Counted from the first letter of the stretch, positions 16,831 through 27,068 are shown. The stretch: DNA of 64,000 bases from Arthrobacter sp. PM3 (GCF_003352915.1 NZ_CP022314.1:4132057-4196056); one strand, 5' to 3'. Made by a program: numbers and translations. The notes: generated from the sequence alone by a model not told the origin.

Positions 16831-17898
16831 TTGCGCAATCGGTCCACGGGCGGAGCTCTCGCCTGCATTCTGCTGTTGGGAATCGGGGTGACCGGCTGCT
16901 CCGGCGGCGCTCCCGTCAGCGAAGTCAGGGGCTCGCTCACGGCGATCGGAACGCCTGTGCAGAAGGGACCCATCGAGGCCTGGAGCAACGCCTGGAGCAA
17001 GGACCTGACCGCCACATCGCTGAACTACTCCCCGGACGGGTCCGACGTCGGGCTCACGGCCCTGGCCACGCGCCAGGCCTACTTCGCGGCGCTGGACGCC
17101 CCGCTGACGCCCGAGCAGCAGAACCGGACGAAGGACGTGTGCGGGCCCGCCGGGGCTTTTTCCGTTCCGGTGTCCGTGACCTCGATCGGCGTCGCGCTCA
17201 ACAACCCCAGCCTGCGCAACGTCAAGCTGACCCGCGCGGTCCTGGCCGGGATCTTCTCCGGCACCATCACCCGCTGGGACGCTCCTGAAATCGCCGGCCT
17301 CAACCCGGATATCGCCCTTCCGTCCGACGACATCGCCCCCATCGTGGCCACGGAGCCCAGCGCGGAAACGGCCGCGGCCACCAAATACCTCAGCGCCGAC
17401 CCCGCCTGGACCACGGGGGCCGCGGACACCTGGCCGAAGATAAACAACGACAACGCCGTGACCGTCAAGAAGCACTCCGACCTCGCCGACAAAGTCGACA
17501 AGACCGCCGGGGGCATCGCCTTCATGGACCTGGGCTCGATCGGCACCCGCTTCGAGACCGCGCTGCTCTCCTTCGGCGGCAGCTACGTGCGCATGTCCAA
17601 GGACTCGGCCGCGGTCGCCGCGCAGGAAGGCAGCACCAAGACGCTGCCCACCGGGGTTGAGTTCACCCTGCCCGCCACCAGCGACCAGGGCTATGCCCTC
17701 GGCGTCGTCGGGTACCAGGCGTTCTGCCGCGAATACTCGAACCACCAGCTGAGCACGCTGGTGAAATCCTGGGGGCAATTCGTCCTCAGCCCCGACGGCC
17801 AGGTGTCCTCGAGCTACTTCGCCAATGTCGCCTCGCCCAGCGAAGAGGCCGTGCGGGAATCCAGGAATCTGATTGACACGATCGGGGACGCACAGTGA
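16831..17898 (+). CDS. PstS-like substrate-binding lipoprotein
   Basis: 355 residues from a TTG with AGGAAGGGA upstream. Signal peptide with lipobox (GIGVTGCSGG, Cys near 23), so anchored to the membrane outer face. The body has PstS-type segments: GSLTAIGT, the SVTSIGVALNNPSLRNVKL block, FSGTITRWDAPEIAGLNPDI (very like PstS I-F-x-G-x-I-x-x-W), and TAGGIAFMDLGSIG. No phosphate transporter genes adjoin. Instead the stop overlaps the start of the DUF2142 gene by 4 bases (GTGA), so it is coupled to a glycan-type membrane protein. Phosphate binding cannot be shown; residues that bind phosphate in PstS (for example a TGSG-like loop) are not obvious. Confidence 0.75.
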   Translation: MRNRSTGGALACILLLGIGVTGCSGGAPVSEVRGSLTAIGTPVQKGPIEAWSNAWSKDLTATSLNYSPDGSDVGLTALATRQAYFAALDAPLTPEQQNRTKDVCGPAGAFSVPVSVTSIGVALNNPSLRNVKLTRAVLAGIFSGTITRWDAPEIAGLNPDIALPSDDIAPIVATEPSAETAAATKYLSADPAWTTGAADTWPKINNDNAVTVKKHSDLADKVDKTAGGIAFMDLGSIGTRFETALLSFGGSYVRMSKDSAAVAAQEGSTKTLPTGVEFTLPATSDQGYALGVVGYQAFCREYSNHQLSTLVKSWGQFVLSPDGQVSSSYFANVASPSEEAVRESRNLIDTIGDAQ

Positions 17899-19547
17899 CC
17901 CACGCAACCGAGGCTGAACGCCCCTCACCGGCCGGCGCCGCACCCGGCACCCGGACCGGCAAGGCGCGGCGGTTCGCGCCGTCGCCGACCATCCGGGGCA
18001 GGCTGGGATTCTTCCTCCCGGTCTTCGGCCTGCTCTCCCTGCTCTTCACCCTGTGGATCCTGGCCACGCCGCTCATGGCCTATCCGGACGAGCCCTCGCA
18101 CACCATCAAGGCCGCCGCCGTCGCCCGCGGCCAGTTCTTCCCGGGGCCCGGCGAATCCTACGGCCACGGGGTCCACGTGCAGGTTCCGTCCTACATCGCC
18201 AACGTGCAGGCACAGATGTGCTTCCCCTTCCAGGTGACCAAGCCGGCAGGCTGCGCCCCGGCGATCCCCCTCGATGACAACGACCTCACCATCGGCGTGA
18301 CATCGGCCGGCCTCTACAACCCCTTCTACTACTGGCTTGTCGGCCTGCCCAGCCTCTTCATGTCGGGAGCCCCGGCGATCTTCGCGATGCGGATCGTCAG
18401 CGGCCTGCTCTCGGCAGCCTTCTACGCCGCCGGCTTCACGGCCCTGTCCAAGTTGCGCCACCCCAAGTGGCCGCTGGTCGCGGCCGCCATTTCGACCACG
18501 CCCATGGTCCTGTTCCTGGGCAGCGGCATCAATCCGAACTCGCTGGAAATCGCAGCGTCCATGGCGGCGTTCTGCGGTCTGGTGTCCGTGCTGGAGAACT
18601 CGCGGCATTTGAACCGGGCACGGGCGGGAATCCTGACCGTCGGCATTGCGGCGGCGACACTCGCCAACACCCGCAACGTGTCCCTGCTGTGGCTACTGTG
18701 CGGCGCCATCGTTGCCTGCCTGTTCTTCCGGCGCGCGGATGTCGTCGCGATCTTCAGGAACCGGCTGGTGCTGGCGGTGACGGCGCTGGCCACCGTGGGC
18801 ATCGTCCTGGGCGTGGCCTGGAACTTCCTCATGTTCAGGGCGCCGGCCTCTGCCGGCGAAGCCCCGGCCGGGATCTCCAACGTCAACGGCGAGGTCCGCC
18901 CGTACAACGCGTTCCTGACCATGATGGACAAGACCTTTGACTTCACCGGCCAGTACATCGGCGTCGCCGGGTGGCTGGATGCGCCGGTTCCCCAGGCCGT
19001 GCACATGTTCTGGAACATGCTGCTCATGGGACTCATGCTCACCGTGCTGCTGGTGCGGCCCTACCGGCTCCAGGCCGCGTTCTGGGTGGCCGTCGGCCTG
19101 CTGGCCGTGGTCCCGGCTGTGGTGCAGTCCGCGCTGATCAACATCACCGGGTTCATCTGGCAGGGCCGCTACAGCCTGCCGCTGTTCACGATCGCGGTCA
19201 TCTCGGCGGGGCTGGCCATGCGGTTCCGCCCGTTCGGGCGGCGGCCGCAAAGCCGGACCATCGCCCGGATCCTGCTGCTGGCCGGCTGTGTCGCGCACGC
19301 CTATGCCTTCGCCAATGTGCTCCGGCGCTACGTCGTGGGGCTCCAGGAAACGGCCAACTGGCAGACCATGTTCACCGTCCCGGGCTGGCAGCCGCCGCTG
19401 ACCTGGGAGGTGCTCACCCTGGCCTTCACCGCGGCGGTCCTGCTGTGTGCCGCGAAGCTGTTCAGCTACCTGTTCCCGGGCCATGCGCTGCTCCCGAAGC
19501 GGCCGCGGGTCGCCAGGCGGAAGCGTTCCGCAACCGTGCCGGCCTGA
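17895..19547 (+). CDS. DUF2142 multi-pass membrane protein (paralogue)
   Basis: 550 residues from a GTG overlapping the PstS-like gene (GTGA). Same architecture as the protein at 14537: first helix, then YPDEPSHTIKAAAVARGQFF, an outer loop with YNPFYYWLVGLPSLF, helix-rich core with the shared motif ANTRNVSLLWLL and FIWQGRYSLPL near the C-terminal part, and a basic C-terminal tail. It is followed by a strong bidirectional terminator. The pair and the lipoprotein between them form one small glycan-type operon with gtrA. Confidence 0.85.
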   Translation: MTHATEAERPSPAGAAPGTRTGKARRFAPSPTIRGRLGFFLPVFGLLSLLFTLWILATPLMAYPDEPSHTIKAAAVARGQFFPGPGESYGHGVHVQVPSYIANVQAQMCFPFQVTKPAGCAPAIPLDDNDLTIGVTSAGLYNPFYYWLVGLPSLFMSGAPAIFAMRIVSGLLSAAFYAAGFTALSKLRHPKWPLVAAAISTTPMVLFLGSGINPNSLEIAASMAAFCGLVSVLENSRHLNRARAGILTVGIAAATLANTRNVSLLWLLCGAIVACLFFRRADVVAIFRNRLVLAVTALATVGIVLGVAWNFLMFRAPASAGEAPAGISNVNGEVRPYNAFLTMMDKTFDFTGQYIGVAGWLDAPVPQAVHMFWNMLLMGLMLTVLLVRPYRLQAAFWVAVGLLAVVPAVVQSALINITGFIWQGRYSLPLFTIAVISAGLAMRFRPFGRRPQSRTIARILLLAGCVAHAYAFANVLRRYVVGLQETANWQTMFTVPGWQPPLTWEVLTLAFTAAVLLCAAKLFSYLFPGHALLPKRPRVARRKRSATVPA

Positions 19548-19559
19548 CCGCGGCCCACC

Positions 19560-19600
19560 AAAAAGACCCGTCCACGCGAAAGCGCGCGGACGGGTCTTTC
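19560..19600. terminator. Bidirectional terminator
   Basis: Arms aaagacccgtcc (19562–19573) and ggacgggtcttt (19588–19599) are perfect 12-bp complements, and the loop holds a further GCGC pairing. A-rich and T-rich flanks give U-tracts in both directions. It separates the convergent DUF2142 gene and rmlC-rmlD. Confidence 0.9.
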
Positions 19601-19628
19601 CATTGGCGGGCATCCCGCCGTTGCGGTG

Positions 19629-21053
19629 CTAGTGCCCGGAAATCCCGGCGCTCATGTACTCCTTGAGCCGGGCGGAGGACAGCGGCGGAATGAACCCGGC
19701 GGCCTTGATCTTGGCCAGGTCGAGGGCGCTGTTCAGCGGGCGCGGCGAGACGGCCTTGCCCTTGAAGTACTCTTCGGTGCTGACTCCGGTCACGGCGTCC
19801 CGCGGCTTGCCCGCGAGCTCGTAGACGTCAGCGGCGATCTCGGCCCAGGACTGCGGCTCGCCGTCGTTGCTGAGATTGTAGACGCCGTACCCGGCGCCGG
19901 ACTCCAGCAGGTGGGCGATGCCCGCGGCGATGTCCTCCGTGAAGCTCAGCCGCCCGATCTGGTCGTCGACGACGGACGGTTCGATGCCCCGCTGCGCCAG
20001 TGACGCCATGGTGCGGACAAAGTTGTTGCCCTCCCCGATCACCCAGCTGGTGCGCACGATGTAGTGCCGGGGCACCACTCTGACGACGGCGTCGCCCGCG
20101 GCTTTGGTCTGGCCATAGACACCCAGCGGGGCCACGGCCTCCGACTCGTCGTGCGCGGCGAGCGTTCCGTCGAACACATAGTCGGAGGAGATGTGCACCA
20201 GCGTGAGGTCGTGCTCGACGGCGGTGCGCGCCAGGTGTGCAACTGCCGTGACGTTCACCGCCCAGGCGGCGGCACGGCCTTCGGCCGTCTCGGCGGCATC
20301 CACCGCCGTGTACGCCGCGGCGTTGATGATCGCGGAGTAGTTCTTCCAGTTGCGTCCGGCGAAGGCGTCCTCGCTGCCGAGGTCAAACTCGTGCCGGCCG
20401 GCGAACTCGACGGACGCAACGCCGTCGTAGTGTTTCCGCAGCGCCTTGCCGAGCTGGCCGTCGGCGCCGACCACGAGGATCTTCTTCGGCGGCATCGGGA
20501 CCACGTCCGCCAGGCGCGGGTGCGCCTTGTCCTTGTCCGAGAGCTCGGCCTGCTCCAGCGGCACCGGCCAGGCGATGGCCGCGGTTTCGTCGGCAAGGTT
20601 CAGGAAGGTGTACTGGCCCTGCGCATCGGCGGACCAGTGGTCGTTGACGAGGTAGGTGTAGGCGGTGTTGTCCTCCAGCGTCTGGAAGGCGTTGCCCACT
20701 CCCCGCGGAATGAAGATGGCCTGGCTGGGGTCCATTTCGGCGGTGAAGACGGTGCCGAACGTGGGCCCCTCGCGCAGGTCCACCCAGGCGCCGAAAATCC
20801 GGCCGGTGGCCACGGAGATGAATTTGTCCCACGGTTCGGCGTGGATGCCGCGGGTGGTGCCGGCCGATTCGTTGAACGAAATGTTGTTCTGCACGGGCCG
20901 GAAGTCCGGCAGGCCGAGCGCCACCATCTTTTCCCGCTGCCAGTTCTCCTTGAACCAGCCACGGTTGTCACCGTGGACCGGAAGGTCATAGAGGACGACG
21001 CCGGGAATCGGGGTTTCGTGCGCGGTGAGCTTCTTCGAGAACTCGATCGACAT
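19629..21053 (-). CDS. Bifunctional dTDP-4-dehydrorhamnose 3,5-epimerase / reductase (RmlC–RmlD fusion)
   Basis: 474 residues. Residues about 1–185 are RmlC: GWFKENWQREKM, NNISFNESAGTTRGIHAEPW with the catalytic His in GIHAE, and FIPRGVGNAFQTLEDNTAYTY. Residues about 190–474 are RmlD, a Rossmann SDR: ILVVGADGQLGKAL, INAAAYTAVDAAE, HISSDYVFDG and the YxxxK pair in YGQTKAAGDAV. The two catalyse the last two steps to dTDP-L-rhamnose. They are usually separate proteins; fusion is known in some actinobacteria. rmlB is 3 bases upstream on the same strand, and rmlA is 11 kb away on the other strand. Confidence 0.93.
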   Translation of the reverse strand: MSIEFSKKLTAHETPIPGVVLYDLPVHGDNRGWFKENWQREKMVALGLPDFRPVQNNISFNESAGTTRGIHAEPWDKFISVATGRIFGAWVDLREGPTFGTVFTAEMDPSQAIFIPRGVGNAFQTLEDNTAYTYLVNDHWSADAQGQYTFLNLADETAAIAWPVPLEQAELSDKDKAHPRLADVVPMPPKKILVVGADGQLGKALRKHYDGVASVEFAGRHEFDLGSEDAFAGRNWKNYSAIINAAAYTAVDAAETAEGRAAAWAVNVTAVAHLARTAVEHDLTLVHISSDYVFDGTLAAHDESEAVAPLGVYGQTKAAGDAVVRVVPRHYIVRTSWVIGEGNNFVRTMASLAQRGIEPSVVDDQIGRLSFTEDIAAGIAHLLESGAGYGVYNLSNDGEPQSWAEIAADVYELAGKPRDAVTGVSTEEYFKGKAVSPRPLNSALDLAKIKAAGFIPPLSSARLKEYMSAGISGH

Positions 21054-21056
21054 TGG

Positions 21057-22064
<1,008 letters not shown>

Positions 22065-22206
22065 TTACCGGCTGCTGAAATTCTCCCCTTCCGGCGCCGG
22101 ACGCACCAGCGGCATCACTGGCCCCAGTGGTAACAATGAGGGCGATTGGTTACTCTTTACGCACATACGGGGGTGATTCTGGCCTCTGTCCAGATCCTCC
22201 GGAGTA

Positions 22207-23979
22207 ATGGTGACGACTATCAAAACCGACAAACTACGGACCGCCGCGGCACTCTGCCTTCCGTTCGCACTGGCGCTGACCTGGGCCACCCCTGCTTCCG
22301 CGGCACCGGCGCCCAGCCCCTCTCCCTCCGCCGCGACGGCGTCGGCGACCCCGGCCCCCACGGCGTCGGCAAGCCCCAAACCAACCGCGACGGCGACGAA
22401 GAGCCCGTCCGCGCCGGCGCCCGTGAAGTCCACGGCCACCGCGCCGGCGGCGCCGTCCTCCGCGGCCCCGGTGGCCACGGCGGAAGCCGCGTCCCCGCCG
22501 GAACAGGGCCAGGCGAGGATGGGCCGGGCCGGCTTGAACCCGGCGACGGCGTCTGCGGCGATGGCCAGGACGCAGCAGGTCCCCGTCACCCAGGCGACCG
22601 ACCCCTGGGTGGCCGAGCAGCCCATGGCCACCCGCGGCCAGCCGCTGGGCCTGGATGTCAGCTCCTGGCAGGGCAGTGTCAACTGGTCCTCTGTCAAGGC
22701 CAACGGCGCCCGCTTCGCCTACGTCAAGGCCACCGAGGGCACCAGCTACGTCAACGGCCAGTTCGGGCCCCAGTACACGGGCGCAAGTTCGGTCGGCCTG
22801 CTGCGCGGCGCCTACCACTTCGGCCGCCCGGACGTCTCCGGCGGCGCCGCCCAGGCCCAGTTCTTCGTCTCCAACGGTGGCGGCTGGTCCCCCGACGGCA
22901 TCACGATGCCGCCGGTCCTGGACATTGAGGACAACCCTTACGCTGGCCTCAACCGCTGCTACGGGAAGACGCCCGCACAGATGGCGACGTGGGTCCGGGA
23001 CTTCACCCAGACTGTGTACCGCCTGACCAACAAGCAGGCCATGATCTACACCAGCTACTACTTCTGGCGCGACTGCCTGGGCAACACGAGCGAGTTCAGC
23101 CAGACGAACCCGCTGTGGCTGGCGTCGTATTACACCAACGCTCCTGCTGTGCCCGGCGGCTGGCCCACCTACACGGTCTGGCAGTACGCCAACGCCTACG
23201 CCGACGCGTCCCAGACAGTCAAGGCCACGTTCCCCGGCGACCAGAACGTCTTCAACGGTTCCTCGGACCTGCTGCGCAAACTCGCGGCGACGCCTGACAC
23301 CTATCCGATCGGCCTCATTCCGGGCGCCACCCTGCTGAGCGGCAAGTGGGCCGGCAACGGCAAGTCCTACACCGGCTGGTTCAAGGACGGATTCTGGTGC
23401 CTGCAGATGCCCTCGGCCCCGCGCCGCTGCTTCGGGTTCGGGAACCCGGGCGACAAACCGGTCGTCGGCGACTGGAACGGCGACGGCACCGCCGGCATCG
23501 GAGTCTTCCGGAACGGCGTGTGGTGGCTTGCGGATGACGTCAACACCCGGGCCATCACGAAGGTCGTGGGCTTCGGCGTCGGATCCGATACCCCGATCGT
23601 GGGCGACTGGGACGGCGACGGCCGGGACGGGATCGGCATCTGGCGCAACTCCAGCTTCCAGGTCAGTTACAACATCAACAATCCGGTGGTCAACGAATAC
23701 ACCGGATTCGGCATCCCGTCCGATACGCCGATTCTCGGCGACTGGGACGGCGACGGCAAAACGAGCATCGGAGTCTGGCGCAACGGCGAATGGTGGCTGA
23801 GCAACCGGATCAAGTCCCCGGTGGTGTCCAACTTCATCGCCTTCGGGATCAGTACCGACCGCCCCGTCACGGGCGACTGGAACGGGGACCGGCTGACCAC
23901 CGTGGGCATTGTCCGGGGCAACAGCTGGCAGCTGACCAACAGCCTCACCAAGCGGACGGTGGATATCTCCTACTTCTAG
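22207..23979 (+). CDS. Secreted GH25 lysozyme with C-terminal VCBS/FG-GAP-type repeats
   Basis: 590 residues. Signal peptide ends near residue 33 (ATPASAAPA), then a Pro/Ala/Ser/Thr linker of about 70 residues. GH25 domain about residues 145–350: LDVSSWQGSVNW (first catalytic Asp), AYVKATEGTSYVN, GAYHFGRP and VLDIEDNPY (acidic pair). It would cut the β-1,4 bond between MurNAc and GlcNAc. After residue ~375 come four repeats of about 50 residues with the core GDWNGDGTAGIGVFR/GDWDGDGRDGIGIWR, VCBS/FG-GAP-like with Asp-rich loops that may bind calcium. The stop overlaps that of the convergent glycosyltransferase gene within the palindrome CTAG. A lysozyme within the rhamnan locus suggests wall remodelling during polymer attachment. 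Confidence 0.9.
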   Translation: MVTTIKTDKLRTAAALCLPFALALTWATPASAAPAPSPSPSAATASATPAPTASASPKPTATATKSPSAPAPVKSTATAPAAPSSAAPVATAEAASPPEQGQARMGRAGLNPATASAAMARTQQVPVTQATDPWVAEQPMATRGQPLGLDVSSWQGSVNWSSVKANGARFAYVKATEGTSYVNGQFGPQYTGASSVGLLRGAYHFGRPDVSGGAAQAQFFVSNGGGWSPDGITMPPVLDIEDNPYAGLNRCYGKTPAQMATWVRDFTQTVYRLTNKQAMIYTSYYFWRDCLGNTSEFSQTNPLWLASYYTNAPAVPGGWPTYTVWQYANAYADASQTVKATFPGDQNVFNGSSDLLRKLAATPDTYPIGLIPGATLLSGKWAGNGKSYTGWFKDGFWCLQMPSAPRRCFGFGNPGDKPVVGDWNGDGTAGIGVFRNGVWWLADDVNTRAITKVVGFGVGSDTPIVGDWDGDGRDGIGIWRNSSFQVSYNINNPVVNEYTGFGIPSDTPILGDWDGDGKTSIGVWRNGEWWLSNRIKSPVVSNFIAFGISTDRPVTGDWNGDRLTTVGIVRGNSWQLTNSLTKRTVDISYF

Positions 23980-24734
23980 GAACGCAGCCTTCGGCGGGCC
24001 TCGATCATGAGGCGCAGCAGGACCACCCGGGCCGCCAGGATGACGCGGAGGGAGCGCCACCCGCGGGGGGTCGCGTTGGACTCGTGCAGCCTCCGCAGCA
24101 GGGTCGAAGCGTCCAGGTGACGGATCGACCCTGCGGTGTTGCCGAGGATCGCGAGCCAGAGGTCGTGCGATTCGCGCAGGTACGCCGGGACCGGGGCGAA
24201 ACTGCCCAGGACTTCCCGGCGGAACGCCATGCCGCAGCCGTAGTAGGCGCGGTAGCCCACCAGGATGCCCCACAGGTTGGCGCGGTGGCGGCCGCTGTCG
24301 GCCGCCCGGAGCCGGGGAATCCGCGGACGATCGCCGCCGCCGAGCACATCGAAGTTGCTGGCCACGACGGCGTGCGTCCGCAGCGCCTCCAGCATGGTGT
24401 CCAGCCGGCCCTGGATCCAGACGTCGTCCTGGTCGGCCAGGAAGATCGCACCGCCGCGGCTGGCCTGCACTGCCTGCTCGAAGGAGCGCACGTAGCCCTG
24501 GTTGGCGGCGGCCCCGATCAGCCGGATCCTGGGATCATCGAGTTTGCGGATCCGCGCGACGGTGTCATCCGTGGACGCATCGTCCACGATCACGACCTCG
24601 TCGTCGGGGCCCAGCTGGGCCAGGATCGAGGCGAGCTGCTCCTCCACGAAGTCCGCGCCGTTGTACGTCGCCATGCAGATGCTGGCCCGGAGCGGAGCGC
24701 CGGGCAACCCGTTCAGATCGTTCATCTGCACCAT
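23976..24734 (-). CDS. GT2-family glycosyltransferase
   Basis: 252 residues from the ATG at 24734; the frame is open 10 codons further upstream and an alternative ATG lies at 24725. ASICMATYNGADFVEEQLAS, VVIVDDASTDDTVA and FLADQDDVWIQGRL (DxD-type motif) are standard GT-A GT2 features, of the rhamnosyltransferase-like group. No membrane helix. It adjoins rmlB, rmlC-rmlD and the flippase, so a rhamnosyl transfer to a lipid-linked chain is plausible. It lies divergent to the flippase gene. Confidence 0.85.
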   Translation of the reverse strand: MVQMNDLNGLPGAPLRASICMATYNGADFVEEQLASILAQLGPDDEVVIVDDASTDDTVARIRKLDDPRIRLIGAAANQGYVRSFEQAVQASRGGAIFLADQDDVWIQGRLDTMLEALRTHAVVASNFDVLGGGDRPRIPRLRAADSGRHRANLWGILVGYRAYYGCGMAFRREVLGSFAPVPAYLRESHDLWLAILGNTAGSIRHLDASTLLRRLHESNATPRGWRSLRVILAARVVLLRLMIEARRRLRS

Positions 24735-24812
24735 CCTAGGGGACCACGGACGGGGCCCGGGCATCCCGTAGGATCGAGGGACGATGTCTAAGAAACCAGG
24801 ATTCCGGCGCGA

Positions 24813-26048
24813 ATGAGAACCGTACTGCTGCGACTTTCAGGGTTCACCGTCCTGCCCCTGCTGTCCTTGATCACCCCCCTTTTGCTGTTGCCGGTCATCT
24901 CCGGCTTCGTCGGCGGCGAGGGAATCTCCAGTGTCATCTCCGGGCAGGCGATCGGCACCTTCGCCGCCACCGTCCTGATGTGGGGCTGGAACGTGGACGG
25001 GCCGGTCGCCGTCGCCCGGGCCAACGGCAGCGCCGAACGTGCCGCGGTCTACCTGCGCAGCATCCGGACCCGGCTGATCCTGTTGGTCCTGACCCTGCCC
25101 GCGGCCGGGGCTGCCGCCGCCTTAGTCGCCGTTCCCGCGTTCCGGTGGGAGGCCGCGGCCATGGCGTGGGCGGTCACCGTCGCCGGGATGTCGCCGTCGT
25201 GGTTCTGCATCGGGCTGGGACAGCCGCGGCTGCTGGCCGTCTACGACACCGTCCCCCGCTTTATCGCCACGGCCCTGGCGGTCCCGGTCCTGCTGGTCAG
25301 CCACCAGCTCTGGTACTACACAGCCCTGATCGCGGCCATGAGCATTGCCTCCCTGATCGTCTTTCACCGGACCTTCTCCCCGGGAGGAAAATGGTGGCCC
25401 CGCGATCTTCGCGGCGCGTTCCGCGAGCTCGGCGCCCAAGGCCGGACAGCAGGCATCAGCCTCGCCGGCAACGCCTATGCCTCCACCCCGGCCCCGATCG
25501 CAACGGCCACCACCGCGCCGGCGGCCTCGGGCAGCCTGGCCACGGCCGACACACTGTACCGGTTCGGGCTGTTCACCGTGGTGGCCCTCGGCAATGCGTT
25601 CCAGGGCTGGACCCTGGAACGCGGCGTGTCCGGCCGCAAGCGGAGGCAACTGGCCGCCATCTGGTCCCACATCGGACTGGGCGTGGCCGGCGCGGCGGTC
25701 CTGACGGCGGCCGGCCCGTTTGTCAGCAGCCTCCTCTTTGCCGGGCAGGCCCAGGCGACCACCGAGCTGTGCCTCTATTACGGGATCGCTTTCCTCTTCC
25801 TGAGCGCCAGCACCCCGTTTATCCGGAACCTGCTCATTCCGGCCGGCCAGCAGGGCCTCGTGCTGCGCTGGACGCTGATCTCGGCCGTGGTCGGCGTCGC
25901 GGCCATGATCTACGCCGGGTCCCTGGGCAGCGCCCCGGGCATCGCACTGGGCATGGCCCTGAGCGAAGCTATCCTGTTCGTGACCTTGCTGATCCCGGGG
26001 TCAAAGCTGCTCGCCAAAGAAAGCATGGAGCCCGTTGTCGCCGAATAA
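24813..26048 (+). CDS. Polysaccharide flippase (Wzx/MVF-like)
   Basis: 411 residues with about 10–12 hydrophobic helices and short loops. The N-terminal pattern (LLSLITPLLLLPVISGFVGG) and central GLFTVVALGNAFQGWTLER resemble oligosaccharide flippases of the polysaccharide biosynthesis family. It would move lipid-linked repeat units across the membrane. Its stop lies inside the next gene (14-base overlap), so it starts a plus-strand run of glycosyltransferase genes. The substrate is inferred from the rhamnose context. Confidence 0.8.
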   Translation: MRTVLLRLSGFTVLPLLSLITPLLLLPVISGFVGGEGISSVISGQAIGTFAATVLMWGWNVDGPVAVARANGSAERAAVYLRSIRTRLILLVLTLPAAGAAAALVAVPAFRWEAAAMAWAVTVAGMSPSWFCIGLGQPRLLAVYDTVPRFIATALAVPVLLVSHQLWYYTALIAAMSIASLIVFHRTFSPGGKWWPRDLRGAFRELGAQGRTAGISLAGNAYASTPAPIATATTAPAASGSLATADTLYRFGLFTVVALGNAFQGWTLERGVSGRKRRQLAAIWSHIGLGVAGAAVLTAAGPFVSSLLFAGQAQATTELCLYYGIAFLFLSASTPFIRNLLIPAGQQGLVLRWTLISAVVGVAAMIYAGSLGSAPGIALGMALSEAILFVTLLIPGSKLLAKESMEPVVAE

Positions 26049-26991
26049 TCCGACGCCGAATAGTCCGACGCCGAATCAGCCGTCCCCCGGCGTTGCCGCC
26101 GTCATCGCCGCGTACCGACCCGACCCGTCCCTGGCCGGCACCGTCCGCGCCCTCCGGGAGCAGGTGCAGCACATCGTTGTCGTGGACGACGGATCACCCG
26201 AGGGATCCGCATCCGTGCTGGCAGCTTTGGCGGACGCCGGCGCCACCGTGGTCCGCCAACCGGAAAACTCCGGGATCGCCGCCGCGCTGAATGCCGGCGT
26301 CGCGGAGGCGCGAGCCCGCTGGAACCCGGACTTCTTCCTCACCCTGGACCAGGACTCACGCCCCGCCGGCGACTACGTCCGGCGCGGCCTGGACACCTAC
26401 GCCAGCGCCACCGCCGCCGGACTGGGCGTGGGGTTCGTGACGGCCTCGTCCTACAGCGGACACCCCATCCCCGTGATGCACGCCGAGGGCCGGTTCGTTC
26501 ACGCCTTCGACCCGATGCAGTCCGGCTTCCTCATCCCCCGCTCCACGCTGGACCGGCTGGGACCGTTCGAGGAGGACCTGTTCATCGACGGCGTCGATTC
26601 CGAATTCACCATGCGCACCCGCACGGCAGGGCTCGCCGTCCTGGTCGGCGACGGTTGTGACATCGCCCACGACCTCGGCCGGCGTGAGCCCGGCCGGCTC
26701 TTCGGCCGGCCGGTGCGGGTCCTCGGCAGGGAAATTTCCTACAACTACCACTCGCCGAGCCGGGTGTACTACATCTGCCGGAACGGAACGGTGCTGACCC
26801 TGCGCTACTTGCGGAGGTCTCCGGGCTGGGTGTTCCGGCGCCTCGTGGAGGAGCTGAAGGCGCACATCCTGCGTTTCACGTTCAGCCCCGGCCGCAGCAA
26901 GCTCCTGCGCGCCGCTGCCGCGGGATTCAGGGACGCGCTGCGCGGCTCGACCGGCCGGATCCCGGCGGAACTGGAACAGCGCCTGCGCTGA
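26035..26991 (+). CDS. GT2-family glycosyltransferase (rhamnosyltransferase-like)
   Basis: 318 residues from a TTG at 26035, overlapping the flippase gene. GVAAVIAAYRPDPSLAGTVR, IVVVDDGSPEGSA, NSGIAAALNAGV and FLTLDQDSRP are typical of dTDP-rhamnosyl α-1,3-type GT2 enzymes; DLFIDGVDSEFTMRTRT carries the likely base. The N-terminus is encoded by 15-bp tandem repeats (NPTPNSPTPNQ), so the exact start is uncertain. Paralogue of the protein at 30262–31170. Confidence 0.85.
   Translation: MSPNNPTPNSPTPNQPSPGVAAVIAAYRPDPSLAGTVRALREQVQHIVVVDDGSPEGSASVLAALADAGATVVRQPENSGIAAALNAGVAEARARWNPDFFLTLDQDSRPAGDYVRRGLDTYASATAAGLGVGFVTASSYSGHPIPVMHAEGRFVHAFDPMQSGFLIPRSTLDRLGPFEEDLFIDGVDSEFTMRTRTAGLAVLVGDGCDIAHDLGRREPGRLFGRPVRVLGREISYNYHSPSRVYYICRNGTVLTLRYLRRSPGWVFRRLVEELKAHILRFTFSPGRSKLLRAAAAGFRDALRGSTGRIPAELEQRLR
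26041..26085. repeat. 15-bp tandem repeat over the flippase stop and transferase start
   Basis: Units ccgaataatccgacg, ccgaatagtccgacg and ccgaatcagccgtcc (26041–26085). The first carries the flippase stop (taa, 26046–26048). In the transferase frame they encode NNPTPNSPTPNQPS. Length change would keep frame. Confidence 0.8.
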
Positions 26992-27068
26992 AGGGGCCGC
27001 CGGCCGGCGCCGCCCGGGTCGCCGGCTCCGGCAAGGACCCTGCACGCAATTGATATAGTTTGGACGAT

